From: Psychromonas marina
GTDB taxonomy: Bacteria > Pseudomonadota > Gammaproteobacteria > Enterobacterales > Psychromonadaceae
Direction: 5' to 3'
NCBI RefSeq assembly: GCF_030161115.1
Contig: NZ_BSPQ01000001.1
Coordinates: 1-64,000, forward strand
DNA length: 64,000 bases
The notes beneath the pieces were generated by a model. It was not told where the DNA came from, ran no database searches, and saw nothing but the letters and a program-made list of their open reading frames with translations. Below are positions 8,657 to 19,716 of the stretch, in pieces. The translations under genes were made by a program, and so were the position numbers. Within the stretch, counting starts at the first letter, position 1; every line of letters starts with the position of its first letter.

Positions 8657-10384
8657 CTATAATCCAAAAACAATAACAATCATACTCACCGCAGTAATAC
8701 TATAAGCGAGACTGACAGGCACACCTATTTTAATAAAATCATTTAACCGATATTGGCCAGCATTAAAGACCATGAGGTTGGTTTGATAGCCATAAGGGCT
8801 AATGAAACTAGCACTTGCTCCAAATGCAACGGCCATAATAAAAGCCGTCGGATTCGCATCAATACTGGTTGCTAATCCATAAGCAATCGGAAAAACTAAT
8901 GCCGCTGCAGCATTATTAGTAACGAGTTCGGTGAGTAACCAGGTAATAATATAAATAGCAATTAACGCCATGAGAGGCGTAAACGCATGGGTATTATTGC
9001 TCACCAGCAGGGTAAATTGTTCTATTACACCGCTATTTTGTAATGCATAAGAGAGCACGATAGCGGAGGAAATAATCACCCATATATCGATCGGCATACG
9101 TCGTAATAACTCATTAGTACTGAAACAGCCAGTTAAGAGTAAAACGCCTAGCAATAATAAAACCGATTTGAACAGAGGCAACACCCCCACTGCCGACAAT
9201 GTAATTGCGATCAGAAATCCAACGACCGCTAACCACTCTTTTGTACCCGATAAACGTGAATCTAGTTCAATATCAGAAAGTAAAATGAAATTTTTACGGA
9301 TATTACGACGCGACTTAAAATCTTCACCGACCGCAAGCACTAAAAAGTCACCCGGTTTTATTTTTAAACGACCAATTTTACCCGATACTTTTTCACCATC
9401 GCGTTTAATGGCAACCACAGCAGCATCAAACAGAGAACGAAAACCCACCTTTTTAAGGGTTTTTCCGTTTAAAATACTTTCAGGGCGCACAACAACTTCA
9501 CGTAAATTATCAATCGATAAACCATTTTTTTCTGCGAAGATAGATAAGCCATCAAACATATTTAGTTGGCTAACCGTTGAAATGTCACCACTAAAAATAA
9601 GTTTATCGTTCGCTTGTAACACTTCACTTGGTGCAATCGCGCTAAGTAGACTTTCGCCACGCATAATTTCTACTAAGAACAGTGATTGCAGATGACGTAA
9701 TCCATTTTGTTCAACGGTTTTTCCAACCAAGGTAGAATCGGCACTCACTTTAGCTTCAATAAAATAAGACTCAGCTTCTGCAGTGTCGATACTTCGATCA
9801 GGCAAACACTGACCACAAAAATAGAGCGTAATACCACAAACAACCACTAAGCAAAGCCCTACTAACGTAAAATCGAAAAAACCAAGTGTAGGCAAACCGG
9901 CATCTAACACTAAGCTGTTTACAATTAAATTTGTTGAAGTCCCGACTAAGGTTAATGTCCCTCCTAAAATAGCAGCATAGGATAGTGGTATTAAGAGCTT
10001 ACTAGGCGAGTGATGAGGATTATTTCGAATCGGCGCTAACATCGTTGATACGACAGCGGTATTATTTAGTAGCGCAGAAGAAAGTACCGTAAAACCAAAT
10101 AAGCGTACCCATGTAGCTTTATAGCTCGGTTTAATGACCTTCATGGCAATAAGGCGAAGTAACCTTGTTTTTTCTAGCGCAATCGAACATAACATCAGCA
10201 AGATCAACGTCAATAAACCTTGATTAGAGAGACTTCTAATGACTTGTTCGCTAGAGACCATTTGAGTCGAAAAGAGCACTAATAAAGCAATACCAAACAC
10301 TAAGCTAGGACGTTGTTGGTACTTAATTAGACCAATGATGGTAGAGATAAATACAGCGAGTACAAAATAAGATTGAATAGTCAT
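8657..10384 (-). CDS. SLC13-family permease with two TrkA-C domains
   Basis: The product is 575 residues. The N-terminal half has five or so hydrophobic segments including LNNTAVVSTMLAPI and GTSTNLIVNSLVL, the divalent-anion symporter signature with its NT and SNT-type motifs. Residues about 205-375 form two soluble RCK_C/TrkA-C repeats (DSTLVGKTV..., PESILNGKTL...). The C-terminal half repeats the membrane fold with TELVTNNAAAALVFPI. Such proteins move sulfate or other divalent anions with sodium. Its place between cysN and cysC strongly suggests sulfate uptake feeding the pathway, although the substrate is inferred from context. Confidence 0.85.
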   Translation of the reverse strand: MTIQSYFVLAVFISTIIGLIKYQQRPSLVFGIALLVLFSTQMVSSEQVIRSLSNQGLLTLILLMLCSIALEKTRLLRLIAMKVIKPSYKATWVRLFGFTVLSSALLNNTAVVSTMLAPIRNNPHHSPSKLLIPLSYAAILGGTLTLVGTSTNLIVNSLVLDAGLPTLGFFDFTLVGLCLVVVCGITLYFCGQCLPDRSIDTAEAESYFIEAKVSADSTLVGKTVEQNGLRHLQSLFLVEIMRGESLLSAIAPSEVLQANDKLIFSGDISTVSQLNMFDGLSIFAEKNGLSIDNLREVVVRPESILNGKTLKKVGFRSLFDAAVVAIKRDGEKVSGKIGRLKIKPGDFLVLAVGEDFKSRRNIRKNFILLSDIELDSRLSGTKEWLAVVGFLIAITLSAVGVLPLFKSVLLLLGVLLLTGCFSTNELLRRMPIDIWVIISSAIVLSYALQNSGVIEQFTLLVSNNTHAFTPLMALIAIYIITWLLTELVTNNAAAALVFPIAYGLATSIDANPTAFIMAVAFGASASFISPYGYQTNLMVFNAGQYRLNDFIKIGVPVSLAYSITAVSMIVIVFGL

Positions 10385-10389
10385 AGCGG

Positions 10390-10470
10390 CTCAACAGTTA
10401 TTAGTAGTTAGTCATTAGTTATTAGTTATTAGTAAAAACTAACAACTAATGACTACCATCTAATGACTAG
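10390..10470. repeat. Short AGTTATTAGTTATTAGT repeats between cysN and the permease gene
   Basis: The gap consists of repeated TAGTCATTAGT/TTATTAGT units and their inverse (ACTAATGACTA), making a weak imperfect hairpin. The gap is not seen to contain a gene. It resembles slippage-generated or REP-like sequence. A related GCTATCAGCTGTCAG motif occurs next to cysN (11910-11937) and near 7805. Confidence 0.4.
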
Positions 10471-10474
10471 TTTT

Positions 10475-11887
10475 CTATCCTTTAAGGATATCTTTTGCTT
10501 CCCAGTGAGGGAAATGTTTACGTACTAACGCATTAAACTCAAGTTCGAATGGGCTGTAAGCATGCTCTTGGCTTTGTTTAACCGCTTCGATAGAGCCACG
10601 AATCATACCAGCACCAACCGTTGCATTACTTAGACGGTCAATAATAATAAATGCCCCCGTCGCACGATTTTGATTGTAAGCATCAAACTGAACAGGTTTT
10701 ACAACCTCAAAGTTACAACTACCAATCTCGTTTAGCTCAAGCTTGCTCGCTTCTGCCTGCTCCATGGTATTAACATCTGTTTTAGAGTTAATCGTCACCA
10801 CTGAACCCACGGTAGAATTAGTACCCACTTTGATGATGTATTCACGATCAACATGTAACGCTTCTTCATCCATCCAAACCACATCAGCAACAAAGTTTTT
10901 ACTTGATTCTGGTTTTTCATGTGGGCGAACAATCATATCACCACGGCTAATATCGATTTCATCTTCTAGCGTTAGCGTAATTGCCATGCCTTCAAATGCA
11001 GTTTCAATATTGCCATCAAAAGTAACAATTTCTTTCACTTTACTCTGCTTACCAGAAGGTAATGCTTCAATCGTATCGCCAACACGAATTTCACCCGATG
11101 CGATAGTACCTGCAAAGCCACGGAAGTTTAGATTAGGACGATTAACGTATTGCACCGGTAAACGGAACTGATCGTTAGTATCATTATTAATCTGAATTGT
11201 ATTTAACAGACGCAGTAGTGGTGAACCAGGGTACCAAGACATATTAGTACTTTGATTAACAACATTATCGCCTTTCAACGCTGAAATAGGCACGAAACGA
11301 ATATCGGCAATGTTTAACTGTTTTGCAAATTCACGATAATCCGCTTTAATTTTCTTATAAACATCTTGATCGTAATCGACTGCATCCATCTTATTCACAG
11401 CAACCACAACATGCTTAATACCTAGCAAAGAACAGATGTATGAATGACGACGTGTTTGAACTTGTACACCATGTCGCGCATCAATTAAGATAATCGCTAA
11501 ATCACAAGTAGATGCCCCAGTTGCCATGTTACGAGTGTATTGTTCATGTCCAGGCGTATCAGCAATGATGAATTTACGTTTTTCTGTCGCAAAGTAACGG
11601 TAAGCTACATCAATCGTAATGCCCTGCTCACGTTCAGATTGCAAACCATCAACTAATAACGCTAAATCGAATGAGTTATCCGTTGTATTGAATTTTTTCG
11701 AGTCTTTTTCAATAGCAGCCATATGATCTTCAAAAATCATTTTGCTATCGTATAACAAACGGCCAATCAAGGTTGATTTACCGTCATCAACGCTACCACA
11801 AGTGATAAAACGCATCATATCTTTGTTTTCGTGTACGCGTAGATACTCTTCGATATCTGTCGCTAATAAATTTTGTTCATTTGACAT
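10475..11887 (-). CDS. cysN: Sulfate adenylyltransferase subunit 1 (GTPase)
   Basis: The product is 470 residues. It has the translational-GTPase motifs [17 protein letters not shown] (G1), a G3 region [12 protein letters not shown] and NKMD (G4), followed by EF-Tu-like beta-barrel domains ([25 protein letters not shown]). CysN hydrolyses GTP to drive APS formation by CysD, the first step of sulfate activation. It follows cysD in the same direction but after an unusual 333-bp gap. No CysC fusion is present; cysC is a separate gene downstream. Confidence 0.95.
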   Translation of the reverse strand: MSNEQNLLATDIEEYLRVHENKDMMRFITCGSVDDGKSTLIGRLLYDSKMIFEDHMAAIEKDSKKFNTTDNSFDLALLVDGLQSEREQGITIDVAYRYFATEKRKFIIADTPGHEQYTRNMATGASTCDLAIILIDARHGVQVQTRRHSYICSLLGIKHVVVAVNKMDAVDYDQDVYKKIKADYREFAKQLNIADIRFVPISALKGDNVVNQSTNMSWYPGSPLLRLLNTIQINNDTNDQFRLPVQYVNRPNLNFRGFAGTIASGEIRVGDTIEALPSGKQSKVKEIVTFDGNIETAFEGMAITLTLEDEIDISRGDMIVRPHEKPESSKNFVADVVWMDEEALHVDREYIIKVGTNSTVGSVVTINSKTDVNTMEQAEASKLELNEIGSCNFEVVKPVQFDAYNQNRATGAFIIIDRLSNATVGAGMIRGSIEAVKQSQEHAYSPFELEFNALVRKHFPHWEAKDILKG

Positions 11888-11889
11888 TT

Positions 11890-12220
11890 TTAATCCTTTT
11901 AAAAATATAGCTGCCAGTTATTAGCTATCAGCTGTCAGAAAAAGCTATTTGATATCCGCTATTGCTTTGATTACCCGTCAACATCATGAAATCTGGTGGG
12001 TTTCTTCTCGCCAAGCTTTACCTTCAACTTAAGGTAAATAACCAATATCAATACCGATATATATTTGCATTATTGTTTCCGCTAACGATGAGCGAGCAAT
12101 ATCCTACAATCGGTTTTCTCTTTATTACTATTTCTCGTCATGCCTTCAACTGTATTACTCAGCTCAGATACCTCTGAGCGAGTGAGTTGACAACTGAAAA
12201 TGGACTTTCTTAAGCACCGC
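11890..12220. other. Non-coding gap inside the cysD-cysN operon
   Basis: In most bacteria cysD and cysN are only a few bases apart; here about 330 bases separate them. I see no gene with a ribosome binding site or family resemblance in either direction. The segment has AGCTGTCAG-type repeats near cysN and an AT-rich middle. It may be an insertion remnant or a regulatory spacer. Confidence 0.4.
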
Positions 12221-13129
12221 TTAGAAATATCCTTCCATCTTCTTCTTCTCCATCGATCCCGCTGAATCGTTATCGATGACACGGCCTTGACGTTCAGAGG
12301 TAGTCGTAAGCAGCATTTCTTGGATAATTTCAGGCAATGTTTGCGCTTCAGACTCAATCGCACCCGTTAGTGGGTAACAGCCAAGTGTTCGGAAACGAAC
12401 ATTCTTCATTTGCGGCACTTCTCCCTCTTCAAGTGGCATACGTTCATCATCAACCATGATTAATGAACCATCACGTTCAACAACAGGGCGCGGTGCTGAG
12501 AAGTACAGTGGTACCATTTCAATATCTTCTTGGTAGATGTACTGCCAGATATCAAGTTCCGTCCAGTTAGAAAGTGGGAACACACGAATACTTTCACCAC
12601 GATCTACTTTTGAGTTGTAGATATTCCATAGCTCAGGGCGTTGATTTTTAGGATCCCAACGGTGTTTCTTATCACGAAAAGAATAAACACGCTCTTTAGC
12701 ACGAGATTTCTCTTCATCACGACGAGCACCACCAAAAGCAGCATCAAAACCATGTTTATCGAGTGCCTGTTTTAGGCCTTGGGTTTTCATAATATCAGTA
12801 TGTTTTGCACTACCATGCTCAAAAGGACTGCACCCCATTGCAATACCTTCAGGGTTTTTGTGCACGATTAAATCGAAATCATACTTTTCCGCTAAGTTAT
12901 TACGGAATTCGATCATCTCTTTGAACTTCCAGTTGGTATCAACATGCATCAAAGGAAATGGAATTTTACCTGGGTAGAAGGCTTTACGTGCTAAATGCAG
13001 TAAAACAGAGGAATCTTTACCAATCGAATAAAGCATTACTGGGTTATCAAACTCTGCAGCAACTTCACGCATTATTTGAATTGACTCCGCCTCCAAGGCT
13101 TTAAGATGAGTTAATCTATTTTTGTTCAT
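12221..13129 (-). CDS. cysD: Sulfate adenylyltransferase subunit 2
   Basis: The product is 302 residues. It has the PP-loop ATP pyrophosphatase motif [13 protein letters not shown] (about 36-48), then [46 protein letters not shown] and the C-terminal [11 protein letters not shown] block that binds sulfate and ATP. With CysN it makes adenosine-5'-phosphosulfate from ATP and sulfate. It is the first gene of the cys group; CTTTCC just after the start (AGGAAAG on the minus strand) gives a good ribosome binding site. Length and motifs are normal. Confidence 0.96.
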   Translation of the reverse strand: MNKNRLTHLKALEAESIQIMREVAAEFDNPVMLYSIGKDSSVLLHLARKAFYPGKIPFPLMHVDTNWKFKEMIEFRNNLAEKYDFDLIVHKNPEGIAMGCSPFEHGSAKHTDIMKTQGLKQALDKHGFDAAFGGARRDEEKSRAKERVYSFRDKKHRWDPKNQRPELWNIYNSKVDRGESIRVFPLSNWTELDIWQYIYQEDIEMVPLYFSAPRPVVERDGSLIMVDDERMPLEEGEVPQMKNVRFRTLGCYPLTGAIESEAQTLPEIIQEMLLTTTSERQGRVIDNDSAGSMEKKKMEGYF

Positions 13130-13305
13130 GACTTTCCTTTGCTAAACATGGTGTAGTTGCAAAGAAGTATGCCTTAATACATTAATTTAGTTAATAACCT
13201 AGAGAGGTATTATTGAGGCTAGAATGCTATAACATAGACCTTTTTGTCATTAAGAGTACGCACAACATCAAAGAATAAAAGAGTGAATAGAGAGGTAGTC
13301 ACCTA

Positions 13306-13470
13306 ATCATACAGGGCCTTCTATTAACAAATAACGATAAATGAACCGCAGTATATCCCCCTATCGCGGCATTGATGCCTGCCACTTTCAGTTTTTCAGC
13401 TGAGGACAGCTTCGCCACTTCATCGCAATGAACAATAATTAATGTTTGAGGTTGATAACGCAGTCATGCA
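13306..13470 (-). pseudogene. Possible decayed coding sequence
   Basis: On the minus strand this stretch reads YQPQTLIIVHCDEVAKLSSAEKL followed by KVAGINAAIGGYTAVHLSLFVNRR without stops, preceded by a stop and lacking a start. The composition looks protein-like, but I cannot name a family. The rest of the 13140-13960 interval shows no recognisable gene. Confidence 0.3.
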
Positions 13471-13961
13471 AGGAGGTTAAGTAAATTAGATTAGCCGGCA
13501 TACGTAGAACAACTAGAAATAGCATGAATACTTGCAACAATAAGTTTTTATTCACCCTCAATATTAACGCCCCCTCTATTTTAGATCAGCCGGAATCCCG
13601 CGATGATATATTTTTTTACCTTAGGTAATCAAAAAAACGAAAGCATTACGCAGGCAGAAAAATCACTAATCATTAAACACTTTTTTCCTAATTTTAGCTA
13701 AAACCCTCTTTATAGAGCACGAACTGAGGTAAATTGTTTATTAACTGAATGGTGGATTGATTACAGATTATTTATAGGGAAATTGGTAAAAAAAACTGGT
13801 CTACGTGCTGTTCTGATTGATTATAAATCATGACGTTATGAAGGATTACATTCTGTCTAAGGATTATTTTTTTATTAATAACAAGTTATTTCTCATGTAG
13901 AGATAAGTTATTAGTAAGTGTTTTGCGTGTATTGCTAACTGATACGAGGAATAAATATAGA

Positions 13962-14037
13962 TGGTGGGCGATACTGGGCTTGAACCAGTGACCCCCGCCT
14001 TGTAAGGGCGGTGCTCTCCCAACTGAGCTAATCGCCC
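13962..14037 (-). tRNA. tRNA-Val (UAC)
   Basis: Fifth copy of the identical 76-nt tRNA-Val with TAC anticodon and encoded CCA, upstream of the cys operon and 7.3 kb from the main cluster. Confidence 0.95.
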
Positions 14038-14127
14038 ATCTAATAGTTGGTAAACGGAATACAAAATATTTTCGTATTCGTTTTATTTTGAATCTTTATT
14101 CTGTTTAAAGCAGAGTAACAATTTAGA

Positions 14128-14203
14128 TGGTGGGCGATACTGGGCTTGAACCAGTGACCCCCGCCTTGTAAGGGCGGTGCTCTCCCAACTGAGCTAATCG
14201 CCC
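14128..14203 (-). tRNA. tRNA-Val (UAC)
   Basis: Sixth identical copy, 90 bases from the fifth. The two form a separate small tRNA operon transcribed on the minus strand. Confidence 0.95.
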
Positions 14204-14436
14204 ATCTAAAAGTTTAACTAAACGCGAATCTGCATTGATTTAAGCAGGTACCTTCTCGTTTATGGGCCGCATTATAAAGAAGTCATTGCCTCCGTCAAGT
14301 GCTTTTCTAGGATATTTTGATAGTAGGTATTCGTTCGGCTAAAAACACAACAATTGCAGCTTAAATTTCACCAAATTATTGAGATATAATCAGTTTACAT
14401 AACAATACGTCAAATGAACCAGTATTTAAATAAGTA

Positions 14437-14460
14437 AAAAGTGCGGCATTACGCCGCATA
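14437..14460 (-). terminator. Rho-independent terminator of wecA
   Basis: The stem TGCGGC/GCCGCA with an ATTAC loop is followed on the minus strand by CTTTTTAC. It lies 20 bases past the stop of the minus-strand glycosyl-1-phosphate transferase gene. Confidence 0.75.
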
Positions 14461-14479
14461 ATCGTAACAATTTATAGAT

Positions 14480-15607
14480 TTACTGCTGAATACTAGAGGT
14501 ATTGATTTTTTCATCACAGGTTTCAACAGCATGGCGAGGTTGCCCCATTAGAGAGCGTACCTTAGCAACGACTTTCCAGATATAAGAGAGCATAACCGCA
14601 TAAAGCACAAAACCGCACATGAAAGTATAAAACATAATATATTCAGGCACATTCAACACTTCACCAGCGATACCGATAGCTGCAAAGCAAAAAGCAACAC
14701 TACAAATAGCAACCAATGTTTGTCTTGAATTCAAACCAATACGTTGGCATATATGATGTAAATGCTCACGATCGGGCTTAAAAGGACTATCACCACGGCG
14801 GACACGACGGATCATAATAGCCGCCATATCAAATAACGGGAGTGCAATTAACCATAATGCCGTCACCGGACGTAATATATTTTGACCTTCAGCTCTCTGT
14901 GAGATTGAAATGAGCAGCCAAATAACAGTAAAACCAATGAGCATACTACCTGCATCCCCCATAAATACTTTCCGTGTACGCCCGAAGAACCCGAGGTTAA
15001 AAAGAATGTACGGTAACATCACAACAATAAACACGGCGCATAAATACGCTAAACGGTAATCACCCTGACAAAGAAATAAAACACCGATCGCGGCAAAAGT
15101 CACGGATGCAAGCCCACCAAGTAAACCATCAATGCCATCAACCATATTAAAGGCATTAATCGCACCGATCACGGCCAATACAGTAATGAATTGATCAATA
15201 ACAACGGGTAACTCAATCACGCCTACCCCAAGTAAATTACCTAATAGAGATAACTTTACTCCCGCTACATTGATCATTAATAACGCCAGACCAGCCTGCA
15301 CCAACATTCTAAATCGAACACTAATATCAAACTTATCGTCTAACACGCCAACAGCAACCAAAATAGCAATAGAGATTGAATAAAGCTCACTGTATTGAAA
15401 TATATCGGGTTCAAGGTAGAGAAAATACAAAATAGAGAGACAAATAGAGAGGCCACCAACTAAAGGAACACTGCCCTCATGGAACTTGCGCTCATTTGGT
15501 TTATCAACCAACGCGATGCGTTCATGCTTTGCAACTTTTCGCAAAAGAAACAACATAGACAGCGCGAAAACAAATACAAACGCCAATTCAATAATCATAT
15601 TTAACAT
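14480..15607 (-). CDS. wecA: Undecaprenyl-phosphate N-acetylglucosaminyl-1-phosphate transferase (WecA-like)
   Basis: The product is 375 residues with about ten or eleven membrane segments. Cytoplasmic-loop motifs of the PNPT family are clear: VDKPNERKFHEGSVPLVGG near residue 35, DDKFD, NMVDGIDGLLGG, VFMGDAGSMLIGF, and the HLHHI motif in REHLHHICQR. The enzyme transfers GlcNAc-1-phosphate to undecaprenyl phosphate at the inner membrane, starting O-antigen or enterobacterial common antigen chains. It sits next to ugd and yjbH-like genes, consistent with surface polysaccharide synthesis. The Asp-rich and His motifs are intact. Confidence 0.88.
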   Translation of the reverse strand: MLNMIIELAFVFVFALSMLFLLRKVAKHERIALVDKPNERKFHEGSVPLVGGLSICLSILYFLYLEPDIFQYSELYSISIAILVAVGVLDDKFDISVRFRMLVQAGLALLMINVAGVKLSLLGNLLGVGVIELPVVIDQFITVLAVIGAINAFNMVDGIDGLLGGLASVTFAAIGVLFLCQGDYRLAYLCAVFIVVMLPYILFNLGFFGRTRKVFMGDAGSMLIGFTVIWLLISISQRAEGQNILRPVTALWLIALPLFDMAAIMIRRVRRGDSPFKPDREHLHHICQRIGLNSRQTLVAICSVAFCFAAIGIAGEVLNVPEYIMFYTFMCGFVLYAVMLSYIWKVVAKVRSLMGQPRHAVETCDEKINTSSIQQ

Positions 15608-15784
15608 AAAACCACTAGATTTAAAAAGTAAGGGGTGAAATTATTGTAAAGAAATATCAATAAAATCACAATGCATTAACAACCAAACAACCACTAACCA
15701 ACAAAAGATCAAATATATAATTACCAGTATTGCTTAAAAAAGAAAGTAAATACTTCCTAGTAAGAAGTAACTCACCTTCAGAAA

Positions 15785-16954
15785 CTAGTCAGAACCAAAT
15801 AAGTCCCGTGTATACACTTTATTCGCGACATCCTCTAACTCAATATCCATTCGATTAGAAACAATCACATCAGCGATACCTTTAAAAGCAGCTAAATCCT
15901 TATAAACAGTCGAATTGTAAAATTTATCTCCATCGTAAACTGGCTCATAAATCACCACTTCGATGCCCTTAGCTTTAATACGCTTCATAATACCTTGGAT
16001 AGACGACGCTCTAAAATTGTCTGAACCCGATTTCATAATCAAACGATAAATGCCCACAACCTTAGGTTGCTTAGCGATAATTGAATCAGCAACAAAGTCT
16101 TTACGAGTCGTGTTCGCGTCAACAATGGCACCAATGAGGTTATTGGGTACATCTGCGTAGTTTGCTCGCAGTTGTTTAGTATCTTTTGGCAGGCAGTAAC
16201 CACCGTAACCAAACGAAGGATTACAGTAATGATCGCCAATACGCGGATCTAGCCCTACACCTTCAATAATTTGACGTGAATTCAAGCCATGCGTCTCTGC
16301 ATAGGTATCAAGTTCATTAAAGTAAGCAACACGCAGCGCCAGATAAGTATTCGAAAATAATTTAACTGCTTCCGCTTCCGTTGAATCAGTAAATAAAATA
16401 TCGATATTCTCTTTTACAGCACCTTGTGCCAATAAATTTGCAAAGACTGTGGCACGTTCACTTTGCTCCCCAACAATGATACGAGAAGGGTGAAGGTTAT
16501 CGTATAATGCACGCCCTTCACGCAAAAACTCTGGCGAGAATAATATATTGTCACAGCCAAACTTAGCTTTGACTTCCTTGGTGTAACCAACAGGTACGGT
16601 TGATTTAATCACCATAACAGCATGGGGATTAATGGCCATTACCTCTTTAATTACGGCTTCTACAGAAGTAGTATTAAAGTAATTAGTTTGCGCATCATAA
16701 TCCGTGGGTGTTGCAATCACGACATAGTCCGCACCTTCATAAGCGAGGGTTTTATCTAATGTAGCCGTAAAGTTAAGTGTTTTGTTAACAAGAAAGTCTT
16801 CTATTTCTACATCTGCAATAGGCGATTTTTTATCATTTAACAACTTAACTTTATCTTCAATAATATCAACGGCAACCACTTCATTATGTTGCGCTAATAA
16901 CATCGCATTTGACAGCCCAACATAACCTGTACCAGCAATAGCAATTTTCATCAA
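15785..16954 (-). CDS. ugd: UDP-glucose 6-dehydrogenase
   Basis: The product is 389 residues, predicted start [15 protein letters not shown] (Rossmann GxGYVGL for NAD). Further motifs are [48 protein letters not shown] and the catalytic Cys in [14 protein letters not shown]. It oxidises UDP-glucose to UDP-glucuronate in the cytoplasm for capsule or exopolysaccharide. The gene is flanked by about 175 bases on the wecA side and about 360 bases on the yjbH side, so it may have its own promoter. An ATG one codon in (MKIAIAG) is equally possible. Confidence 0.92.
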   Translation of the reverse strand: MMKIAIAGTGYVGLSNAMLLAQHNEVVAVDIIEDKVKLLNDKKSPIADVEIEDFLVNKTLNFTATLDKTLAYEGADYVVIATPTDYDAQTNYFNTTSVEAVIKEVMAINPHAVMVIKSTVPVGYTKEVKAKFGCDNILFSPEFLREGRALYDNLHPSRIIVGEQSERATVFANLLAQGAVKENIDILFTDSTEAEAVKLFSNTYLALRVAYFNELDTYAETHGLNSRQIIEGVGLDPRIGDHYCNPSFGYGGYCLPKDTKQLRANYADVPNNLIGAIVDANTTRKDFVADSIIAKQPKVVGIYRLIMKSGSDNFRASSIQGIMKRIKAKGIEVVIYEPVYDGDKFYNSTVYKDLAAFKGIADVIVSNRMDIELEDVANKVYTRDLFGSD

Positions 16955-16959
16955 TTTAC

Positions 16960-17312
16960 ACCTGTTTTTTATGACATTTATTTATACCAACTCATTTCGA
17001 CACTGCTTGCATCTACTCTGCTACATCAATTACACTTTTATGAGCGGCATGATGATTATAATATTGGGCGTTATAATACATGAATTTATGTGATTAAAAT
17101 TAAACTTATGTGAATAATACAAACCTTTACATTAACCACAGGAGGACATTTATATTTATTAGATATGTTCAAAAACAATGGCTACATACTTGGACAACCT
17201 AACCGCCTTTTAATGTAAAGGTGAAACAAAGTGAGATTAAAATGACGTTTTTGGTATGAATAGGTACAGTTAGTCGTTATTCTTACGCTGATAACTTAAA
17301 CAAGGATGATTT
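16960..17312. promoter_or_regulatory. Divergent intergenic region between ugd and the yjbH-like gene
   Basis: The 350-bp AT-rich region separates two divergently transcribed polysaccharide genes and must hold both promoters. I see short TTTATG/CATAAA dyads around 17030-17110 but no motif I can assign to a named regulator. Confidence 0.4.
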
Positions 17313-19508
17313 ATGCGACTTTTACTCAGCGGTGTGCTGCTTACCTCTCTCTCTTTACCTTTTTCTTCCGCTTTTGCGGTAACGAATTCGATGGCGCAAA
17401 CTGGCTTTACCGGTCTATTACGTATTCCACACGCGGAAGCATTACCCTTTGGCTCTGTTTCTCTCAATTACCATTGGGAAGATAATATCGATTACGATAC
17501 ATGTTACGGATGTGGCGCTCATAATACTGTTTTACTGGGTATTGGCTTACTACCCGGCTTAGAGTTTACGTTCCAAAATACGCACAAATTACTTAGCGAT
17601 GGCCCTGGTTGGAGCGGATCACACTCAAGTGATCTGTCATTCTCTGCTAAATATGACTTTAAACCTTTTTTACCTAAAGAATGGTTTAGCTTAGCGGTCG
17701 GTGTACAAGATTATGGCGGCGCCGCCAGTAAACATAAAAACAGTTATGCTGTCGCATCTAAAGCCTTGTTTCCCGATACCTACTATCACTTTCGTTTAAC
17801 CGCAGGTTATGGACAAGGGGATATAAAAAATCAAATGGGACCAGATTCCTTGCAAGGCGCCTTCATGGGGGTGGAATGGCAACCCGTACCTTGGGTACAA
17901 CTACTTGCGGAGCACGATGGCACTGGCATGAATGGTGGGGTGAAACTGTTTACCGACGACAAATGGCTACCTTACGGCCTTAAAGCCAACGTCACCTATC
18001 AAGCTTACTCCGACTCATCAACCAATAATCGTGATAATCAATGGGTCGGCGTTGGACTTACCCTGCCACTTGCAATGGGCGAAGCTGCCGAACGTTACAG
18101 CGTTAATGGCGTTAATGAACTGGCCTCGATTGATCACGCAGAAAAAGCAAACATCATTGAAAAAATAACCAATGACAAAGCGAACAGTAGTGAAGCAACG
18201 TTAACCGCTGCAATGCCTTCTACTGAAAAACTATCAGAAACAACGCTACAAAAAAATGAAAGCAAACAGGTATTAACAGCATTAGTTGATTATGGTTTTG
18301 AGAATGTCCGTGTTGGTTGGTCAAATAAAACACTCATTGTGGCGTTAGAAAACAATCTTTTTAACTGGAATGAACTTGATGGTATGGGCGTCGCACTTGG
18401 TTTAATCATGGACAATAGTGCATCGGAATCATTTCAATTACAGCTATTAAACAATCAAGTTCCGGTAATTAAAGTAGCAGGTGATAGTCAGCAATATAAA
18501 GCTTTCTTAGCACAATCCCCTGATGGTCCAGTCGTTGAACACGGCTTAGTTGTCTCTAACCAATCCCTTGATAACAAACAAGTTGAATGGGCTTCAGAAC
18601 GTGAAGCATCAAGTCATTTTGTCCCCCGTTTTATCTTTTCTCCTCACCTACGCTCAACCCTTGGGACTGAGTTTGGCGTCTTTGACTATTCATTAGCGTT
18701 AAGCAGTAATGTACAGATGTCATTGTGGAAAGGGGGCGTGGTGGATGTGCGTCATCTATTACCTATCGCAAACTCAGACGACTACGATGATGGCGAGTAT
18801 TTTGAAAATGCACGCCATGAAAGTGAAGTCGACCGCATTTTATTCCATCAGGCCTTTGCATTACCCGCGGGATTTTCCACTCAATTTAGTGGCGGTAAAA
18901 TTTACAAGGACTTTCTTGGTGGACTAAATGAAACACGATGGCAATCACAGGAAGGCACACATCGCGTTAAAACAGAAATAGCGAATTTTGAAAACAGCAA
19001 TAATGAATATAGCTATCAGCCAATATTAGCGTCATACCGCTATTATATACGCCCATTAGATCTTGCGATTGAAGCGATGTATGGACAACATTGGGCTGGC
19101 GATTTAGGTGGGAGTATCAGTATTAACCAATGGTTTGGTGATATGTCGGTTAAATTAACCTACCAAAATACGAGTTGTGATCGTAGTAACACGGAATATA
19201 CCTGTGCACGTGATGGCTTTGCAGAAGATCACGAGTATGCAGGAATAACGTTCTCGTTCCCGTTTGGTACACGTAAAAATGCATCACCAAGTATCGGTCT
19301 GCAAGTGAAAACATTAGAGCAATGGTCATACGGGGCACGTACGCGGATTAACAATCATGCAAACTACATTGGCGGTAACCGCGCAGCAACCACGAACCTG
19401 CAATATAATATTGACCAACAATATTATAACCGCGACCGTTTATCTTCAGCCTATGTACAAAGCCACGCTCAGCGATTACGAGATAGTTACATCAAATATA
19501 TAAAATAA
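17313..19508 (+). CDS. YjbH-family outer membrane exopolysaccharide protein
   Basis: The product is 731 residues. A signal peptide (MRLLLSGVLLTSLSLPFSSAFA) is followed by TNSMAQTGFTGLLRIPHAEALPFGS, the opening motif of YjbH/WbfB proteins, and many alternating aromatic beta-strand segments to the end. YjbH is an outer-membrane lipoprotein-like beta barrel needed for certain exopolysaccharides; WbfB is its counterpart in Vibrio capsule/O-antigen clusters. No lipobox Cys is seen here. It is divergent from ugd. GGATGATTT precedes the ATG as a ribosome binding site. Confidence 0.8.
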   Translation: MRLLLSGVLLTSLSLPFSSAFAVTNSMAQTGFTGLLRIPHAEALPFGSVSLNYHWEDNIDYDTCYGCGAHNTVLLGIGLLPGLEFTFQNTHKLLSDGPGWSGSHSSDLSFSAKYDFKPFLPKEWFSLAVGVQDYGGAASKHKNSYAVASKALFPDTYYHFRLTAGYGQGDIKNQMGPDSLQGAFMGVEWQPVPWVQLLAEHDGTGMNGGVKLFTDDKWLPYGLKANVTYQAYSDSSTNNRDNQWVGVGLTLPLAMGEAAERYSVNGVNELASIDHAEKANIIEKITNDKANSSEATLTAAMPSTEKLSETTLQKNESKQVLTALVDYGFENVRVGWSNKTLIVALENNLFNWNELDGMGVALGLIMDNSASESFQLQLLNNQVPVIKVAGDSQQYKAFLAQSPDGPVVEHGLVVSNQSLDNKQVEWASEREASSHFVPRFIFSPHLRSTLGTEFGVFDYSLALSSNVQMSLWKGGVVDVRHLLPIANSDDYDDGEYFENARHESEVDRILFHQAFALPAGFSTQFSGGKIYKDFLGGLNETRWQSQEGTHRVKTEIANFENSNNEYSYQPILASYRYYIRPLDLAIEAMYGQHWAGDLGGSISINQWFGDMSVKLTYQNTSCDRSNTEYTCARDGFAEDHEYAGITFSFPFGTRKNASPSIGLQVKTLEQWSYGARTRINNHANYIGGNRAATTNLQYNIDQQYYNRDRLSSAYVQSHAQRLRDSYIKYIK

Positions 19509-19542
19509 CACTCCGCATCTTGATTTTTTAATGGCTGTAAAA

Positions 19543-19575
19543 CCATTGACCACGAAGTGCCTTCGTGGTCAATGG
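19543..19575. repeat. Perfect 15-bp hairpin downstream of yjbH
   Basis: CCATTGACCACGAAG and its exact inverse flank a 3-base loop. No T-run follows on either strand, so it is more likely a REP-type or mRNA-stabilising hairpin than a classical terminator. Confidence 0.6.
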
Positions 19576-19589
19576 TGAAATATCTTTGG

Positions 19590-19664
19590 TAGGTTCGTCT
19601 TTAGGACACCTGTTTGCGATTTTGATATGATTGTCAGGCTAAAGCCGCGACCTACAAAATATTC
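19590..19664. repeat. Degenerate REP-like element
   Basis: GGTAGGTTCGTCTTTAGGAC and, inverted, GGCTAAAGCCGCGACCTAC are diverged versions of the GTAGGTCGGGCTT repeat present at 7855-7932. Confidence 0.45.
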
Positions 19665-19716
19665 AGATCCACCTGTAAGTTGCCCTCAGGCCAACTTTTT
19701 TTTGGCCTTCGCCCCC

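Noticed and set aside
9168..9695. Plus-strand ORF of 175 aa opposite the SLC13 gene
   Set aside because: It is a shadow of the well-supported permease gene; no independent evidence.
10743..11171. Plus-strand ORF of 142 aa opposite cysN
   Set aside because: Antisense shadow of a conserved gene.
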